Positions 44,099 to 53,245 of a stretch of DNA of 56,091 bases are shown piece by piece. How positions within the stretch are numbered: position 1 is the first letter of the stretch; each line of letters begins with the position of its first letter. The notes beneath the pieces were generated by a model, which worked only from the letters and a program-made list of their open reading frames with translations, was not told the origin of the DNA and did not search any database. The translations under genes and the position numbers were made by a program. The stretch lies in assembly GCA_944322605.1 (NCBI GenBank), contig CALUPD010000017.1, forward strand, positions 1 through 56,091, given 5' to 3'. Source of the DNA: an uncultured Bacteroidales bacterium (GTDB taxonomy: Bacteria > Bacteroidota > Bacteroidia > Bacteroidales > UBA932).

Positions 44099-45100
44099 TT
44101 AATTTTCCTCTTTAATTTCCTTAGATTCGTTCTTTTTCTTTTCGATATTCTTCAAACGTTCCTGTTCTTTTCTCTGGCGCGCCATCTTCCTTGCGTCCAT
44201 TATCGCCATTTTCTCTATCTCCCTGTCCATCCTGCGCCTGTCTTTAAGCTCCTGCGAAGTCATGGCGACATCAATGTCCTCGTATTCTTCCGGAACAGTA
44301 TATTCGCCCTTTATGTTATGCCTTGCCTTTACGAACATTATATCGAGAGTGCGCCTGTACCTGGAATTCGGGAATTCGCCAATGAAATCGTAGTAATGGT
44401 CTATGTAATCTATGAACCTTGCTTCCTGCGAGGCTTTCACGGAATTATCGGCATATTTGTAGGCGGATACGGCAGTATAATACTTTATTTCCTCCCTGTA
44501 CCGGTTGCCTGCGTTGTTTTTCAGGACATTGGAAAGCGCATATACCGCAGCCTTGTAATCCTCGGTCGTATAATAAAGCTTTGCCGATTCGAACTCTTTC
44601 CGTTCCAGCCTTTCCTGCAAATCGTCCAGCATCAGTTCGCATTCTTCGGTATACGGAGAATCCGGATTCTCATACAGATACCTCAGTATCTCGGACATGG
44701 CCTTGTTTGTCGGAGTCTGGTCGAGCTCGTAGCGGTAAGTATTCTCATAAAGGCATACCAGGCGAAGATATTTTGCCAGTCCGGTGAACGGGCTGACAGG
44801 ATAAGTTTCTATGAAACTTTCGAAATTCACTTCCGCCGTATACAAATCGCCGTATTCGAAATAGCTCATTCCATGATAGAACTGAACCGTATCCCCTCTC
44901 GGAGTCCCGTTGCAGGCCAGTTGTATGGACTCGAAAAGCGCAGCCGCCTTGGTATATTTTCCGTCATTGAAATATTCAAAAGCGGCATCGTACTTTTCAT
45001 TCACGTCAGTGCTCTGCATGAGAGTATCGTAACGTGCCGCGCACGAGACCATTGCCGTCATGGCAGCCATTACCGATATTATGGACGTCAAGCGGTTCAT
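44099..45100 (-). CDS. bamD: Outer-membrane assembly lipoprotein BamD
   Basis: 333 residues from the ATG at 45100 (MNRLTSIISVMAAMTAMVSC), a lipoprotein signal with Cys 20; a longer frame would run into trxB. Contains TPR repeats (YDAAFEYFNDGKYTKAAALFE, FYHGMSYFEYGDLYTAEVNFE, AKYLRLVCLYENTYRYELDQ) as in YfiO/BamD. It ends in a charged Lys/Glu tail. Part of the BAM complex that inserts beta barrels. 7 bp after trxB. Confidence 0.92.
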   Translation of the reverse strand: MNRLTSIISVMAAMTAMVSCAARYDTLMQSTDVNEKYDAAFEYFNDGKYTKAAALFESIQLACNGTPRGDTVQFYHGMSYFEYGDLYTAEVNFESFIETYPVSPFTGLAKYLRLVCLYENTYRYELDQTPTNKAMSEILRYLYENPDSPYTEECELMLDDLQERLERKEFESAKLYYTTEDYKAAVYALSNVLKNNAGNRYREEIKYYTAVSAYKYADNSVKASQEARFIDYIDHYYDFIGEFPNSRYRRTLDIMFVKARHNIKGEYTVPEEYEDIDVAMTSQELKDRRRMDREIEKMAIMDARKMARQRKEQERLKNIEKKKNESKEIKEEN

Positions 45101-45107
45101 CAGCGGA

Positions 45108-46034
45108 CTACTTGTTTTCAGACAAGAACTTTTCCGCATCGAGGGCTGCCATGCACCCTGAAGCGGCAGCAACTATCGCCTGCCTGTAACGAGGGTCGCG
45201 GACATCTCCGGCGGCAAACACGCCTGGAACATTGGTCCTGGACGTTCCCGGTTCCACTATTATGTATCCGTTCTCATCCACATTCACGTAATCCTTGAAT
45301 ATCTCCGAATTCGGATGATGGCCTATTGCAAGGAAGAATCCGTGAATGTCCTTTTTTATAAGTTCTCCCGACTTGTGCTGGAGGAGGACTCCGGTCACTC
45401 CGGATTCATCCCCGAGAATTTCTTTGGTATTGCATTCCCAAAGCATTTCGATATTCGGGGTATTCATTACACGTTCCTGCATGGCCTTGGACGCCCTCAA
45501 CACGTTTCTTCTCACAATCATGTAGACCTTGTTGCAAAGTCCTGCAAGATACGTAGCTTCTTCACAAGCCGTATCCCCGCCGCCTACGACAGCCACGTCC
45601 TTGCCTCTGTAAAAGAATCCGTCGCATGTCGCGCACGCGGAAACCCCCTGGCCCCTGAATTTGGATTCGGACTCAAGGCCGAGATATTTTGCCGTCGCGC
45701 CTGTGGATATTATCACCGTATCGGCTTCGATTTCCTTTTCATCCTCAATTACTATCTTGAAAGGCCTTGACGAAAGATCCGCCTTGGTAACCGTCCCGGT
45801 CCTCACATCTGCCCCGAGCCTTACAGCCTGGGCCCTCATGTCGTCCATAAGGCCGTTTCCGGTGGTGCCTTCGGGATAGCCCGGGAAATTTTCTATTTCA
45901 GTAGTCGTCGTAAGCTGCCCTCCCGGTTGCATTCCTTCATAAAGGACAGGTGACATATTCGCTCTCGAAGCATAGATGGCGGCAGTATATCCGGCAGGGC
46001 CGCTGCCTATTATCAAACATTTAACTCTTTCCAT
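45108..46034 (-). CDS. trxB: Thioredoxin-disulfide reductase
   Basis: 308 residues. FAD site IIGSGPAGYTAAIYASRA at residues 8-25, redox CATC motif in SACATCDGFFYRGKD (about residue 137), NADPH site VVGGGDTACEEATYL, C-terminal GVFAAGDVRDPRYRQAIVAAASG. Regenerates reduced thioredoxin. First gene of trxB-bamD-rpoZ-coaBC-recN-pepP. Confidence 0.96.
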   Translation of the reverse strand: MERVKCLIIGSGPAGYTAAIYASRANMSPVLYEGMQPGGQLTTTTEIENFPGYPEGTTGNGLMDDMRAQAVRLGADVRTGTVTKADLSSRPFKIVIEDEKEIEADTVIISTGATAKYLGLESESKFRGQGVSACATCDGFFYRGKDVAVVGGGDTACEEATYLAGLCNKVYMIVRRNVLRASKAMQERVMNTPNIEMLWECNTKEILGDESGVTGVLLQHKSGELIKKDIHGFFLAIGHHPNSEIFKDYVNVDENGYIIVEPGTSRTNVPGVFAAGDVRDPRYRQAIVAAASGCMAALDAEKFLSENK

Positions 46035-46068
46035 ATCTGTTTCTTTATTATTATCAGCCTTTAACTTG

Positions 46069-46076
46069 CAAAGTTA
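46069..46076 (-). promoter_or_regulatory. Possible trxB -7 element
   Basis: TAACTTTG on the minus strand matches TAnnTTTG, 34 nt before the trxB start. No clear -33 box. It overlaps a small inverted repeat (TAACTT-GCA-AAGTTA, 46062-46076). Confidence 0.4.
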
Positions 46077-46097
46077 GAAAAATTCCATCTGAAAATG

Positions 46098-46142
46098 AAA
46101 AAAAATAAAAACAGGCCGCACCGGAAAAACCGGAACGGCCTG
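46098..46142 (-). terminator. perR-rbr terminator
   Basis: CAGGCCG (46112-46118) and CCGG pair with CCGG and CGGCCTG (46136-46142) across small internal loops. On the minus strand a T-rich tract follows. It lies 18 nt past the rubrerythrin stop. Confidence 0.85.
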
Positions 46143-46160
46143 CTGAGAGTCACCTGCAAG

Positions 46161-46739
46161 CTACAGGTTATTCTTCTTAGGTTCGAAATACGCCTGCGGA
46201 TGAGCGCATGCAGGACAAGCCTTAGGCGCATTTTTGCCCTTGTGGACATAACCGCAGTTGCGGCACTGCCATTCGATTTCTTCTTCCCTTTCGAAAACCG
46301 TATTGCTTTCAAGCCTTCCCAACAAAGTGCGGTATCTTTCTTCATGAGCGGCCTCTGCAACGCTTACCATTCTGAAAGTAGCCGCAATGTCCATGAATCC
46401 TTCTTCTTCCGCGATCTTCGCGAATTCCGGGTAAAGGGAAGTCCATTCTTCATTTTCCCCTTCAGCGGCAGCTTTCAGGTTTTCAGCCGTAGTCCCTATC
46501 ACGCCTGCCGGGAAAGACGCCGTAATTTCGCACATGCCGCCTTCAAGATATTTGAAAAATTTCTTGGCATGTTCCTTTTCCTGCTCGGCCGTTTCCATGA
46601 AAATAGCCGATATTTGTTCATATCCTTCTTTCTTCGCAACGCTTGAGAAATATGTATATCTCATCCTTGCCTGCGATTCGCCTGCAAAAGACTGCATAAG
46701 GTTGCGTTCGGTTCTTGTTCCTTTCAAATTTCTTCCCAT
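46161..46739 (-). CDS. rbr: Rubrerythrin
   Basis: 192 residues. N-terminal ferritin-like di-iron domain ([55 protein letters not shown]) and a C-terminal rubredoxin-like domain ([20 protein letters not shown], two CxxC). It reduces hydrogen peroxide in the cytoplasm of anaerobes. 31 bp after the PerR-like regulator, so regulator and target share a transcript. Confidence 0.96.
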   Translation of the reverse strand: MGRNLKGTRTERNLMQSFAGESQARMRYTYFSSVAKKEGYEQISAIFMETAEQEKEHAKKFFKYLEGGMCEITASFPAGVIGTTAENLKAAAEGENEEWTSLYPEFAKIAEEEGFMDIAATFRMVSVAEAAHEERYRTLLGRLESNTVFEREEEIEWQCRNCGYVHKGKNAPKACPACAHPQAYFEPKKNNL

Positions 46740-46770
46740 AGTGTTCTTTATTTTATGTGTTATTGATATG

Positions 46771-47184
46771 TTACGAACGGCTTCCTATCAGCTGGACCTC
46801 GATCCCCTTGATATCGAACCCGTCTATATGCTTGTCCTTCATGTATTCTTCTATCAGCTTCATCAACGTGTCGTCTTCATAGTCTACAAAACTTCCCGTA
46901 TCCTCACAGTATATATGCATATGCTCGTAAGTATTCACGTCGAAATACATCTTGTTGTTGGAACTGAACCGCCTTTTCAGCAAGCCGCATCCTACAAACG
47001 ACTCTAATACATTGTATATTGTCGCAAGCGTAAGCGAAGGGCATGTCTTCTTCAGTTCGGCCTCCACCATGTCGGCAGAAGCATGGCCAAGGGCCAGCAT
47101 CGAATTATATACCGCTATTCTCTGCGGAGTCGCCTTCAGCCCCTTTTCTTTCAGTATGCTTCTTATTTCCCCGCCTGACTCCAT
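46771..47184 (-). CDS. perR: Fur/PerR-family peroxide-stress regulator
   Basis: 137 residues. The winged helix has [21 protein letters not shown] and [22 protein letters not shown], and the metal region has [18 protein letters not shown]. The usual structural-zinc CxxC pairs are absent (CEDTG instead of CxxCG), a variant seen in this phylum but not tested here. Peroxide normally oxidises PerR's metal-site histidines and frees its target. It precedes rbr, and a PerR box sits in its own promoter, so autoregulation is likely. Confidence 0.85.
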   Translation of the reverse strand: MESGGEIRSILKEKGLKATPQRIAVYNSMLALGHASADMVEAELKKTCPSLTLATIYNVLESFVGCGLLKRRFSSNNKMYFDVNTYEHMHIYCEDTGSFVDYEDDTLMKLIEEYMKDKHIDGFDIKGIEVQLIGSRS

Positions 47185-47191
47185 ATTTGTA

Positions 47192-47223
47192 CAAAGTTAT
47201 TTATAATTATTCTAATCTGCAAA
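47192..47223 (-). promoter_or_regulatory. perR-rbr promoter
   Basis: Minus strand: TTTG (47220-47223), 20 nt, TAACTTTG (47192-47199): both boxes match. Just 8 nt separate the -7 box from the perR start codon, so the leader is very short. Confidence 0.7.
47201..47215. promoter_or_regulatory. PerR box
   Basis: TTATAATTATTCTAA matches the PerR consensus TTATAATNATTATAA at 14 of 15 positions. It lies between the -33 and -7 boxes, where a bound repressor would block polymerase. Confidence 0.75.
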
Positions 47224-47335
47224 TATATTTTTCATTCCCGCCGTCCGCCTCCGCCGCATGTTCCACGAGCCGGGTCTATAAACTTGTTTAGAATTCTTAT
47301 AAACTGCAAATTGCAAATATTCTGCCAAATCCTCT

Positions 47336-47959
47336 TTAATTTCTTATTTTATAGAATACTACCCCTACATACAAGCGCAGCCCCGTAGCGTAGTCGGCCT
47401 GCCTTCTTGAAATATTAAAAAGATAATCCGCTTTCAAAACCAGCCTTAACGCCTTGGTCACCTTGTATTCAACGCCCACGAAAGGACTCAATGCCATGAA
47501 TGGATATTTCCTGTACAACATATGGTCCTCAGTAGAAAAATCATTTCCGTATTCTTCGCCTATATAAACATTCTTCACTCCGCCTCCGCCTATCGTAATG
47601 CCTGCGAACGGGCTCCAGTCCCCGACACTGAAAACATAATCGGCAAGCACTCCTCCCCATCCGGCCGAAAAATAGCTGCCGTGCCGTCCATAGTAAACAG
47701 TGGAGCTGTACCCTTCCATGCCGAGGCGCAGATTCTTCCCGAAATGCAGTTTCACTGCCCCGCCTATTCCTAACGGCAGCCCCTCGACTGACGCCGTCCT
47801 TGTTCCGGAAGGAGTATTTACCCTGAACTCCGGGCCTTTCACATAACCGGAATGGAGCATCATTCCTCCTGAATAGCCCTTCCATTCGAAACCGGAATTT
47901 TTCGCCGCCGACACTACTGAAAAAAATACCGCAATAACAAAAATCACTACATGTTTCAT
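47336..47959 (-). CDS. Predicted small outer-membrane beta-barrel protein
   Basis: 207 residues from the ATG at 47959 (MKHVVIFVIAVFFSVVSA), a signal peptide cleaved near residue 18. The rest is rich in Gly, Tyr and Val with alternating strands (GIGGAVKLHFGKNLRLGMEG, WGGVLADYVFSV, PFVGVEYKVTKALRLVLKAD) and ends LRLYVGVVFYKIRN, typical of an eight-strand barrel. It has no recognisable family. Monocistronic, with a -7 box at 47984-47991. Confidence 0.6.
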   Translation of the reverse strand: MKHVVIFVIAVFFSVVSAAKNSGFEWKGYSGGMMLHSGYVKGPEFRVNTPSGTRTASVEGLPLGIGGAVKLHFGKNLRLGMEGYSSTVYYGRHGSYFSAGWGGVLADYVFSVGDWSPFAGITIGGGGVKNVYIGEEYGNDFSTEDHMLYRKYPFMALSPFVGVEYKVTKALRLVLKADYLFNISRRQADYATGLRLYVGVVFYKIRN

Positions 47960-47983
47960 ATTCCGCTCGTTTCTTTCGAAAGG

Positions 47984-47991
47984 CAAATATA
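47984..47991 (-). promoter_or_regulatory. -7 element of the small outer-membrane protein gene
   Basis: TATATTTG on the minus strand matches TAnnTTTG, 24 nt before the start. The -33 element is not clear. Confidence 0.45.
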
Positions 47992-48021
47992 TGTTTTTTA
48001 TGCATATTGTTTGTAAATTTG
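47990..48021 (+). promoter_or_regulatory. mnmA promoter
   Basis: TAAATTTG (48014-48021) is an exact -7 box; TATG (47990-47993) lies 20 nt upstream as a three-of-four -33 box. Its -33 element touches the -7 box of the divergent gene, so the two may compete. Confidence 0.55.
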
Positions 48022-48050
48022 CAGCCTACTAATCATTAATCCTTGCTAAA

Positions 48051-49247
48051 ATGAAAATAGCAGTCGGCCTTTCGGGCGGTGTTGATTCGAGCGTTGCAGC
48101 TCTTCTATTAAAGGAACAGGGCCATGATGTCATTGCCATGTTCATGCAGAACTGGCATGACACGACAGGAACCCTCTACGGCGACTGCCCGTGGGAAGAC
48201 GACCGGGCGATAGCCGAAATGGTCGCGAAAAAAATAGGGATACCGTTCCATTTCATCGATCTGAGCGAGACCTATTCAAAAAGGGTAGTCGACTACATGT
48301 TCTCCGAATACGGAAAAGGCCGCACGCCCAATCCTGACGTGCTTTGCAACAGGGAAATCAAATTCGACGCTTTCCTCAAAGCCGCCCTCGAACTCGGAGC
48401 GGATTATGTCGCGACCGGACATTATTGCAGGAAGGAAACGGTCAGGGATGAAAACGGGACAGAGCGGTACAGGCTGCTCGCAGGAACGGACAACAACAAG
48501 GACCAGAGCTATTTTCTCTGCCAGCTTTCGCAAGAACAGCTGGCTAAGGCGATGTTCCCGATTGGAGGACTGACAAAACCGGAAGTGCGCAGGATTGCCG
48601 CCGAAGCAGGATTGCCGAGCGCGGACAAAAAGGACTCGCAAGGACTGTGTTTCGTAGGGAAAATAGACCTGCCTGTCTTCCTGCAACAGAAACTTGCGGC
48701 AAAGGAAGGAAACGTCGTGGAAATATTCCGTTCCTGGTATGACGGGACAGGCATTCCGGCATATGCAGGAGAACCGGTCACCGAAAACCTTCTCCAACGG
48801 CTGTCAACGCCGTACAGATACAAGGAAAGCGACGGCAAAATAATCGGCCGCCATCAGGGGGCTCATTTCTATACAATAGGGCAAAGAAAAGGGCTGAACA
48901 TAGGAGGCCACGTGCATCCTCTTTTCATAATAGCCACGGACATGCATTCTAATACGGTATATGTAGGAGAAGGAAGCGACCACCCGGGACTTTACCTGCC
49001 GTGCCTGCACATAAACTCCGGAGAGATACATTGGATAAGGCCGGACCTGAAAATGTCCGTCGGAGAAAGCAGGAGATACAAAGTAAGGATACGGTACAGG
49101 CAGCCTTTGCAGGACACCGAATTATATCTTTTCGAATCCGGGATGTACATCCTTTTCGACAATCCCCAGAAAAGCGTCACTCCGGGGCAGTTCGCGGCAT
49201 GGTACTCGGAAGACGGAGAAGTAATAGGAAGCGGGACGATCGCATGA
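48051..49247 (+). CDS. mnmA: tRNA-specific 2-thiouridylase MnmA
   Basis: 398 residues. PP-loop VGLSGGVDSSVAALLLKEQG at residues 4-23, NPDVLCNREIKFDAFL with the first catalytic Cys, DYVATGHYC, QSYFLCQLSQ, and KKDSQGLCFVGKID with the second Cys. It thiolates U34 of tRNA-Lys, Glu and Gln. It includes the insertion after NWHD (TTGTLYGDCPWEDDR) seen in the longer MnmA form. Convergent with the dnaN operon 8 bp away. Confidence 0.96.
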   Translation: MKIAVGLSGGVDSSVAALLLKEQGHDVIAMFMQNWHDTTGTLYGDCPWEDDRAIAEMVAKKIGIPFHFIDLSETYSKRVVDYMFSEYGKGRTPNPDVLCNREIKFDAFLKAALELGADYVATGHYCRKETVRDENGTERYRLLAGTDNNKDQSYFLCQLSQEQLAKAMFPIGGLTKPEVRRIAAEAGLPSADKKDSQGLCFVGKIDLPVFLQQKLAAKEGNVVEIFRSWYDGTGIPAYAGEPVTENLLQRLSTPYRYKESDGKIIGRHQGAHFYTIGQRKGLNIGGHVHPLFIIATDMHSNTVYVGEGSDHPGLYLPCLHINSGEIHWIRPDLKMSVGESRRYKVRIRYRQPLQDTELYLFESGMYILFDNPQKSVTPGQFAAWYSEDGEVIGSGTIA

Positions 49248-49255
49248 TCGCGCGA

Positions 49256-49780
49256 TTAAAGCAATCTCACCTTGCGGCCCGGAAAATCTATCGTTTCGCC
49301 GCATGACACGGGAATCGGGCCTGAACATGCAACGCAGACCATATCCCCTGTCCTCAACGACATGACTGAAGACACCGACTCTATCGCCTCATTCATCTGC
49401 GCTGAATGCTCGACTTCATGCGCGGCAGCGATAACCGTACTGTTGTCCAACGAATTCGCGAGCATCCACTCTTCCGGTTCAAGTTTCGGAATAATTCCGG
49501 AGCCAATGCATTCCATTGCGGACAAGCATGCCGCGCCGTCACCGGGCCTTTCCGGAATCCCGAAAATCGCAGCGCCGGAACCTCCTGCGGAGTAATACCT
49601 TTCCGCGAACCTTGAAGCCACATGCTTGCCGGCCTTGTCTATTCTGACATATGAAAACAGCATGTACCACGCCGCACGGATTCCGTCCGGGACATAATAA
49701 GTTTCCCCCTCCCTGTTAAGGGTAGTGTCAGGCCTGAAAAAGAAGCCGCAAGGCCCGCCTTTGGCGAAAATTATATTCAT
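49256..49780 (-). CDS. Degenerate fumarylacetoacetate-hydrolase-like protein
   Basis: 174 residues. It can be aligned by eye with the small FAH-family proteins of Bacteroidota: PDTTLNREGETYYVPD for the substrate-binding start, SRFAERYYSAGGSGAAIFG for SERFAHRYYDAVTVGIDFT, and MSLRTGDMVCVACSGPIPV for LKTGDLIFTGTPxGVG. The acidic metal ligands are not at their expected places (YETEIVVRI is AAWYMLFSYVRI here). So the fold may persist without the hydrolase chemistry. 6 bp after dnaQ. Assignment is from motif memory and needs a profile search. Confidence 0.5.
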   Translation of the reverse strand: MNIIFAKGGPCGFFFRPDTTLNREGETYYVPDGIRAAWYMLFSYVRIDKAGKHVASRFAERYYSAGGSGAAIFGIPERPGDGAACLSAMECIGSGIIPKLEPEEWMLANSLDNSTVIAAAHEVEHSAQMNEAIESVSSVMSLRTGDMVCVACSGPIPVSCGETIDFPGRKVRLL

Positions 49781-49786
49781 GACAGA

Positions 49787-50554
49787 TTATTGCCGCATTT
49801 TCAATTTGATCTCCGTAAGGACCTTTTTCGTGAACAAAGTGAAATCCCCGTTCATCATCCATGCATAATAACTCGGTTCCTGCCTCAGCACGTCTTCCAC
49901 AGGCTTTCCTTTATGCTTGCCGAAATTGAATACCGGCACGTCGTTATCATTCAGGACAATCCTTCCGGCATAATCCAGAAAGCGGCTCTTGGTCGAAAAC
50001 TCTGACAGGAAACCTATGTCGTTGCGCAGGGTGTCCGGATACCTGTCCAACTGGGCTTGCAGGATTTCATACGTAGCCAAGGTATCGGCCTGGGCCGAAT
50101 GAGCGTTTTCAAGGTTCTTGTTGCAATAGAACTTGTATGCCGCGCTCAACGTGCGCTGTTCCATCTTATGGAAAATCACCTGCACGTCCACCAGCTTCCT
50201 CTTCCTGAAATCGAAGTCCACTCCCGCCCTCAGGAACTCTTCAGCCAGAAGCGGAATATCGAACTTGGTGGAGTTGTATCCGGCTATGTCGCACCCTGTC
50301 ATCCATTTGGCAAGGCTTTTCGCTATTTCCTTGAACGTAGGGCAATCCTTCACGTCGTCCTGGGATATGCCATGTATAGCATAGGATTCAGGGGAAATGG
50401 GAATCGTGGGATTTATCCTCCTTGTCTTTATTTCCGTATCCCCGTTTACCTGGACCTTTACGGCCGATATTTCAACTATCCTGTCGGTCGCCACGTTAAG
50501 CCCGGTGCTTTCTATGTCGAAAAACACGATCGGATTCTTGAGATTCAAACGCAT
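49787..50554 (-). CDS. dnaQ: DnaQ-like 3'-5' exonuclease
   Basis: 255 residues. Exo I FFDIESTGLN (residues 11-20), Exo II GYNSTKFDIPLL, Exo III HSAQADTLATYEIL: DEDDh type, followed by about 70 extra residues with the motif VFNFGKHKGKPVEDV. This is the DNA polymerase III epsilon-like form of Bacteroidota. It follows dnaN by 36 bp, suggesting work at the clamp. Confidence 0.93.
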   Translation of the reverse strand: MRLNLKNPIVFFDIESTGLNVATDRIVEISAVKVQVNGDTEIKTRRINPTIPISPESYAIHGISQDDVKDCPTFKEIAKSLAKWMTGCDIAGYNSTKFDIPLLAEEFLRAGVDFDFRKRKLVDVQVIFHKMEQRTLSAAYKFYCNKNLENAHSAQADTLATYEILQAQLDRYPDTLRNDIGFLSEFSTKSRFLDYAGRIVLNDNDVPVFNFGKHKGKPVEDVLRQEPSYYAWMMNGDFTLFTKKVLTEIKLKMRQ

Positions 50555-50590
50555 CGCTCTTGTTTTTAAGTTATGCCGCCCTTACGGCCT

Positions 50591-51715
50591 CTACTGCATT
50601 ATAAGGACAGGCATTATAAGCGCCGACACTTCTTCCTCGGCGTCCGGCGAAACATATGCTCCTACTATGAGCACCGCGCGGCCGGGATCATGAAGTTGCA
50701 GGCATATGTCCTCGTAAGGAAGATTGCTGATTATGTCTATCAGTATGGTAGCCTTGAACCCGATATTCATCGGATCGCCCTCGTACTGGCACGGCATGTC
50801 CTCGCTCGCGAAGAAAGAAAACTCCGTATCCTGGGCCGAAATATTCACCTGGTTCAGGGAAAGGCCGAGTTTCAAGAGGTTGCTTCCCTTGTTGGAGCAT
50901 ACCGAAACGCGCCTCATGGCATGCAGGAATTCGAGCCTGTTTACGATAAGGTGGTTGCTGTTATTAGGGATTATGGACTGGTATGCAGGATACACTCCCT
51001 CCGTCAGGCGCGTAACCATCAAAGTGGAATCGTAAGAGAAATACGCGTTTTTGCTGTCATATGTAATGCTGACTTCGGCATCGCTCTTCGGAAGCAATGC
51101 TTTCAGTATGGACGAAGGTTTTTTCGCAAGTATGAAAGACGAAGGTTCTTCGGCCTTTATGTCATGCCTCCTGTAAAAGGCAAGCTTCTGCGCGTCCGTC
51201 CCGACAACTGTAAAATAATCCTTTCCCATATCGAAATACAGGCCTGACAAGGCAGGCTTGCTTTCATCCGAAGACGTGGCATACTGCGTTCTTGAGACGG
51301 CCTCCATCAGAGTCCCGGCATCAAGGACCAGGGCCTTGTGCTCGTCCGACAATTCAGGGATCACAGGATACTCGTCCGCATTCGAGAAAGGTATCTCCGA
51401 ATTGCCAGTTATCCATTTTATATTGAGGATCATTGCCGAATCGTTGGTCTGCAATTCGAGAGGCTGGTCCGGAAACTCCTTTATCACCTCCATGAGCTTG
51501 GCATGGATAGCCGCGCTGCCCGTCTCCATCACTTCATCCACCTTGGTCCGGTACTTCAGGGTCGTCTCCGCGTCGGAAGCCGTCACGACCAGCTCCCCGT
51601 CGGAAAGCTCGAACAGGAAATTGTCAAGCACCGGCAGAGGGTTCTTGCCGGTAATTACCTTTGACACAGTCTGTAATGCCATCAAGAGTTCAGAACTCGA
51701 TATTATAAATCTCAT
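50591..51715 (-). CDS. dnaN: DNA polymerase III beta subunit (sliding clamp)
   Basis: 374 residues. Starts MRFIISSSELLMALQTVSKV, with clamp features GKNPLPVLDNFLFEL, SALSGLYFDMGKDYFTVVGTDAQKLAFYR, and the C-terminal hydrophobic-pocket end DEEVSALIMPVLIMQ-like tail. It encircles DNA as a dimer and tethers polymerases. First gene of dnaN-dnaQ-FAH-like, divergent from the HtrA protease. Confidence 0.96.
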   Translation of the reverse strand: MRFIISSSELLMALQTVSKVITGKNPLPVLDNFLFELSDGELVVTASDAETTLKYRTKVDEVMETGSAAIHAKLMEVIKEFPDQPLELQTNDSAMILNIKWITGNSEIPFSNADEYPVIPELSDEHKALVLDAGTLMEAVSRTQYATSSDESKPALSGLYFDMGKDYFTVVGTDAQKLAFYRRHDIKAEEPSSFILAKKPSSILKALLPKSDAEVSITYDSKNAYFSYDSTLMVTRLTEGVYPAYQSIIPNNSNHLIVNRLEFLHAMRRVSVCSNKGSNLLKLGLSLNQVNISAQDTEFSFFASEDMPCQYEGDPMNIGFKATILIDIISNLPYEDICLQLHDPGRAVLIVGAYVSPDAEEEVSALIMPVLIMQ

Positions 51716-51740
51716 GCTTTTACCATTAAATGTTAGACTG

Positions 51741-51748
51741 CAAAAGTA
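51741..51748 (-). promoter_or_regulatory. -7 element of dnaN
   Basis: TACTTTTG on the minus strand matches TAnnTTTG, 25 nt before the start codon. No TTTG at the usual distance. Confidence 0.45.
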
Positions 51749-51820
51749 GTCAAAAATGGCATATAATTTGTTTATTTTCTGCTTAAATTTTTAACGGCAA
51801 GAAGTCTTGCCCTGAATATC

Positions 51821-53245
51821 ATGAAGAAATACTTAGGACTTATAATTGTTGCCATTTTGGCAGGATTCCTTTCGGCGTACATCATGTTCGAGGCGATGTA
51901 TTCGAAGATTCCGGCACGGCAATACTCCGGACAGGAGACATTCGATTCGAGGAGTTTCAAGGACATAGAATTCGAAGAAGGGCATTTCCCCGACTTCACG
52001 TTCGCGGCAGAAATGTCGGTCAAGGCAGTCGTGCATGTAAAGGTAGTAATAAAGGAAGAGCAGCAGCCCGCAACGCTGTTCGACTTTTTCTTCGGATACA
52101 GGCCGAGCCAGCCGAGGGAAATAATGGGTTCCGGATCCGGAGTCATCATCTCGGATGACGGATACATAATAACCAACAACCACGTAATCGAAGGGGCGGA
52201 CAATATCGAGGTCGTCCTGAACGACAACAGGAAATTCAAGGCAAAGCTCGTAGGCACGGACCCTGTGACAGACATAGCCCTGCTGAAAATAGAGGCATCG
52301 GGACTGCCGGTAATACCTTTCGGGAATTCCGACGACCTGAGGCTCGGGGAATGGGTGCTCGCAATAGGCAACCCGTACAACCTCACTTCCACGATCACTG
52401 CGGGAATAGTAAGCGCAAAAGCGCGCAGCATGCCTAATTACACAGGAGAATTCAAAATCGAATCGTTCATACAGACAGACGCGGCGGTAAATCCTGGAAA
52501 CAGCGGAGGAGCATTGGTCAACACCAAAGGAGAACTCGTCGGAATAAACACCGCCATCGCAAGCAACACGGGCTCGTATTCCGGATACTCGTTCGCCGTC
52601 CCTGTAACGATTGCCGAAAAAGTGGTTGACGACATAAAGAAATTCGGGATGGTAAGAAGGGCCGTGCTCGGAGTAACGATGATCGACGTCACGGCAGACC
52701 TCGAAAAAGAGAAAGGACTTTCGGTTTCCGAAGGAGCCTACATCCATAGCGTAAAGAAAAACAGCGCGGCCGGCATCGCAGGCATAAAGGAAGGAGATGT
52801 CATTATAGGAATCGAAGACAGGAAAATCTCCAAAGGGGCGGAAGTCATGGAGGAAATATCCAAGCGCAGCCCTGAGGAGGAAATAACCGTCAGCGTAATG
52901 AGAAACGGCCAGAAAACGGATTTCAAGGTAAAGCTGCAAGGCTCTGACGAAGGATATGTAATCAATGAAAAATCGGCGCAGATATTCGGGGCCGTGCTCA
53001 CAGCCGCAGACAAGTCCGAACTGGAAAGGATTTCTCTCGAATGGGGAGTAAAAGTAGAATCCGTAGACAGGGGCAAGTTCAACGATGCAGGAATCAGAAA
53101 AGGTTTCATAATAACGCATATCAACCAGACAGCCGCGCGAGAGCCCCAGGATGTCATTTCCCTCATAGGCAAATCCAGAAGATCCGTACTGATTGAAGGA
53201 GTTTATCCGAACGGCAACGTATGCTATTACGGAATAGGCCTTTAA
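51821..53245 (+). CDS. degQ: HtrA/DegQ-type periplasmic serine protease
   Basis: 474 residues. An N-terminal membrane anchor or signal (MKKYLGLIIVAILAGFLSAYI), the trypsin-like domain with the His in IITNNHVIEG, the Asp in DPVTDIALLKIE and the Ser in NPGNSGGALVN, then two PDZ domains (GVTMIDVTADLEKEKGLSV onward; FGAVLTAADKSELERISLEW onward). It degrades or refolds damaged envelope proteins. Followed by rpoD, whose promoter overlaps the degQ stop codon. Confidence 0.95.
   Translation: MKKYLGLIIVAILAGFLSAYIMFEAMYSKIPARQYSGQETFDSRSFKDIEFEEGHFPDFTFAAEMSVKAVVHVKVVIKEEQQPATLFDFFFGYRPSQPREIMGSGSGVIISDDGYIITNNHVIEGADNIEVVLNDNRKFKAKLVGTDPVTDIALLKIEASGLPVIPFGNSDDLRLGEWVLAIGNPYNLTSTITAGIVSAKARSMPNYTGEFKIESFIQTDAAVNPGNSGGALVNTKGELVGINTAIASNTGSYSGYSFAVPVTIAEKVVDDIKKFGMVRRAVLGVTMIDVTADLEKEKGLSVSEGAYIHSVKKNSAAGIAGIKEGDVIIGIEDRKISKGAEVMEEISKRSPEEEITVSVMRNGQKTDFKVKLQGSDEGYVINEKSAQIFGAVLTAADKSELERISLEWGVKVESVDRGKFNDAGIRKGFIITHINQTAAREPQDVISLIGKSRRSVLIEGVYPNGNVCYYGIGL

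Noticed and set aside
47258-47273. Half parS-like sequence TGTTCCACGAG
   Set aside because: Only one arm of the ParB site matches; the second arm is absent, so ParB binding is unlikely.
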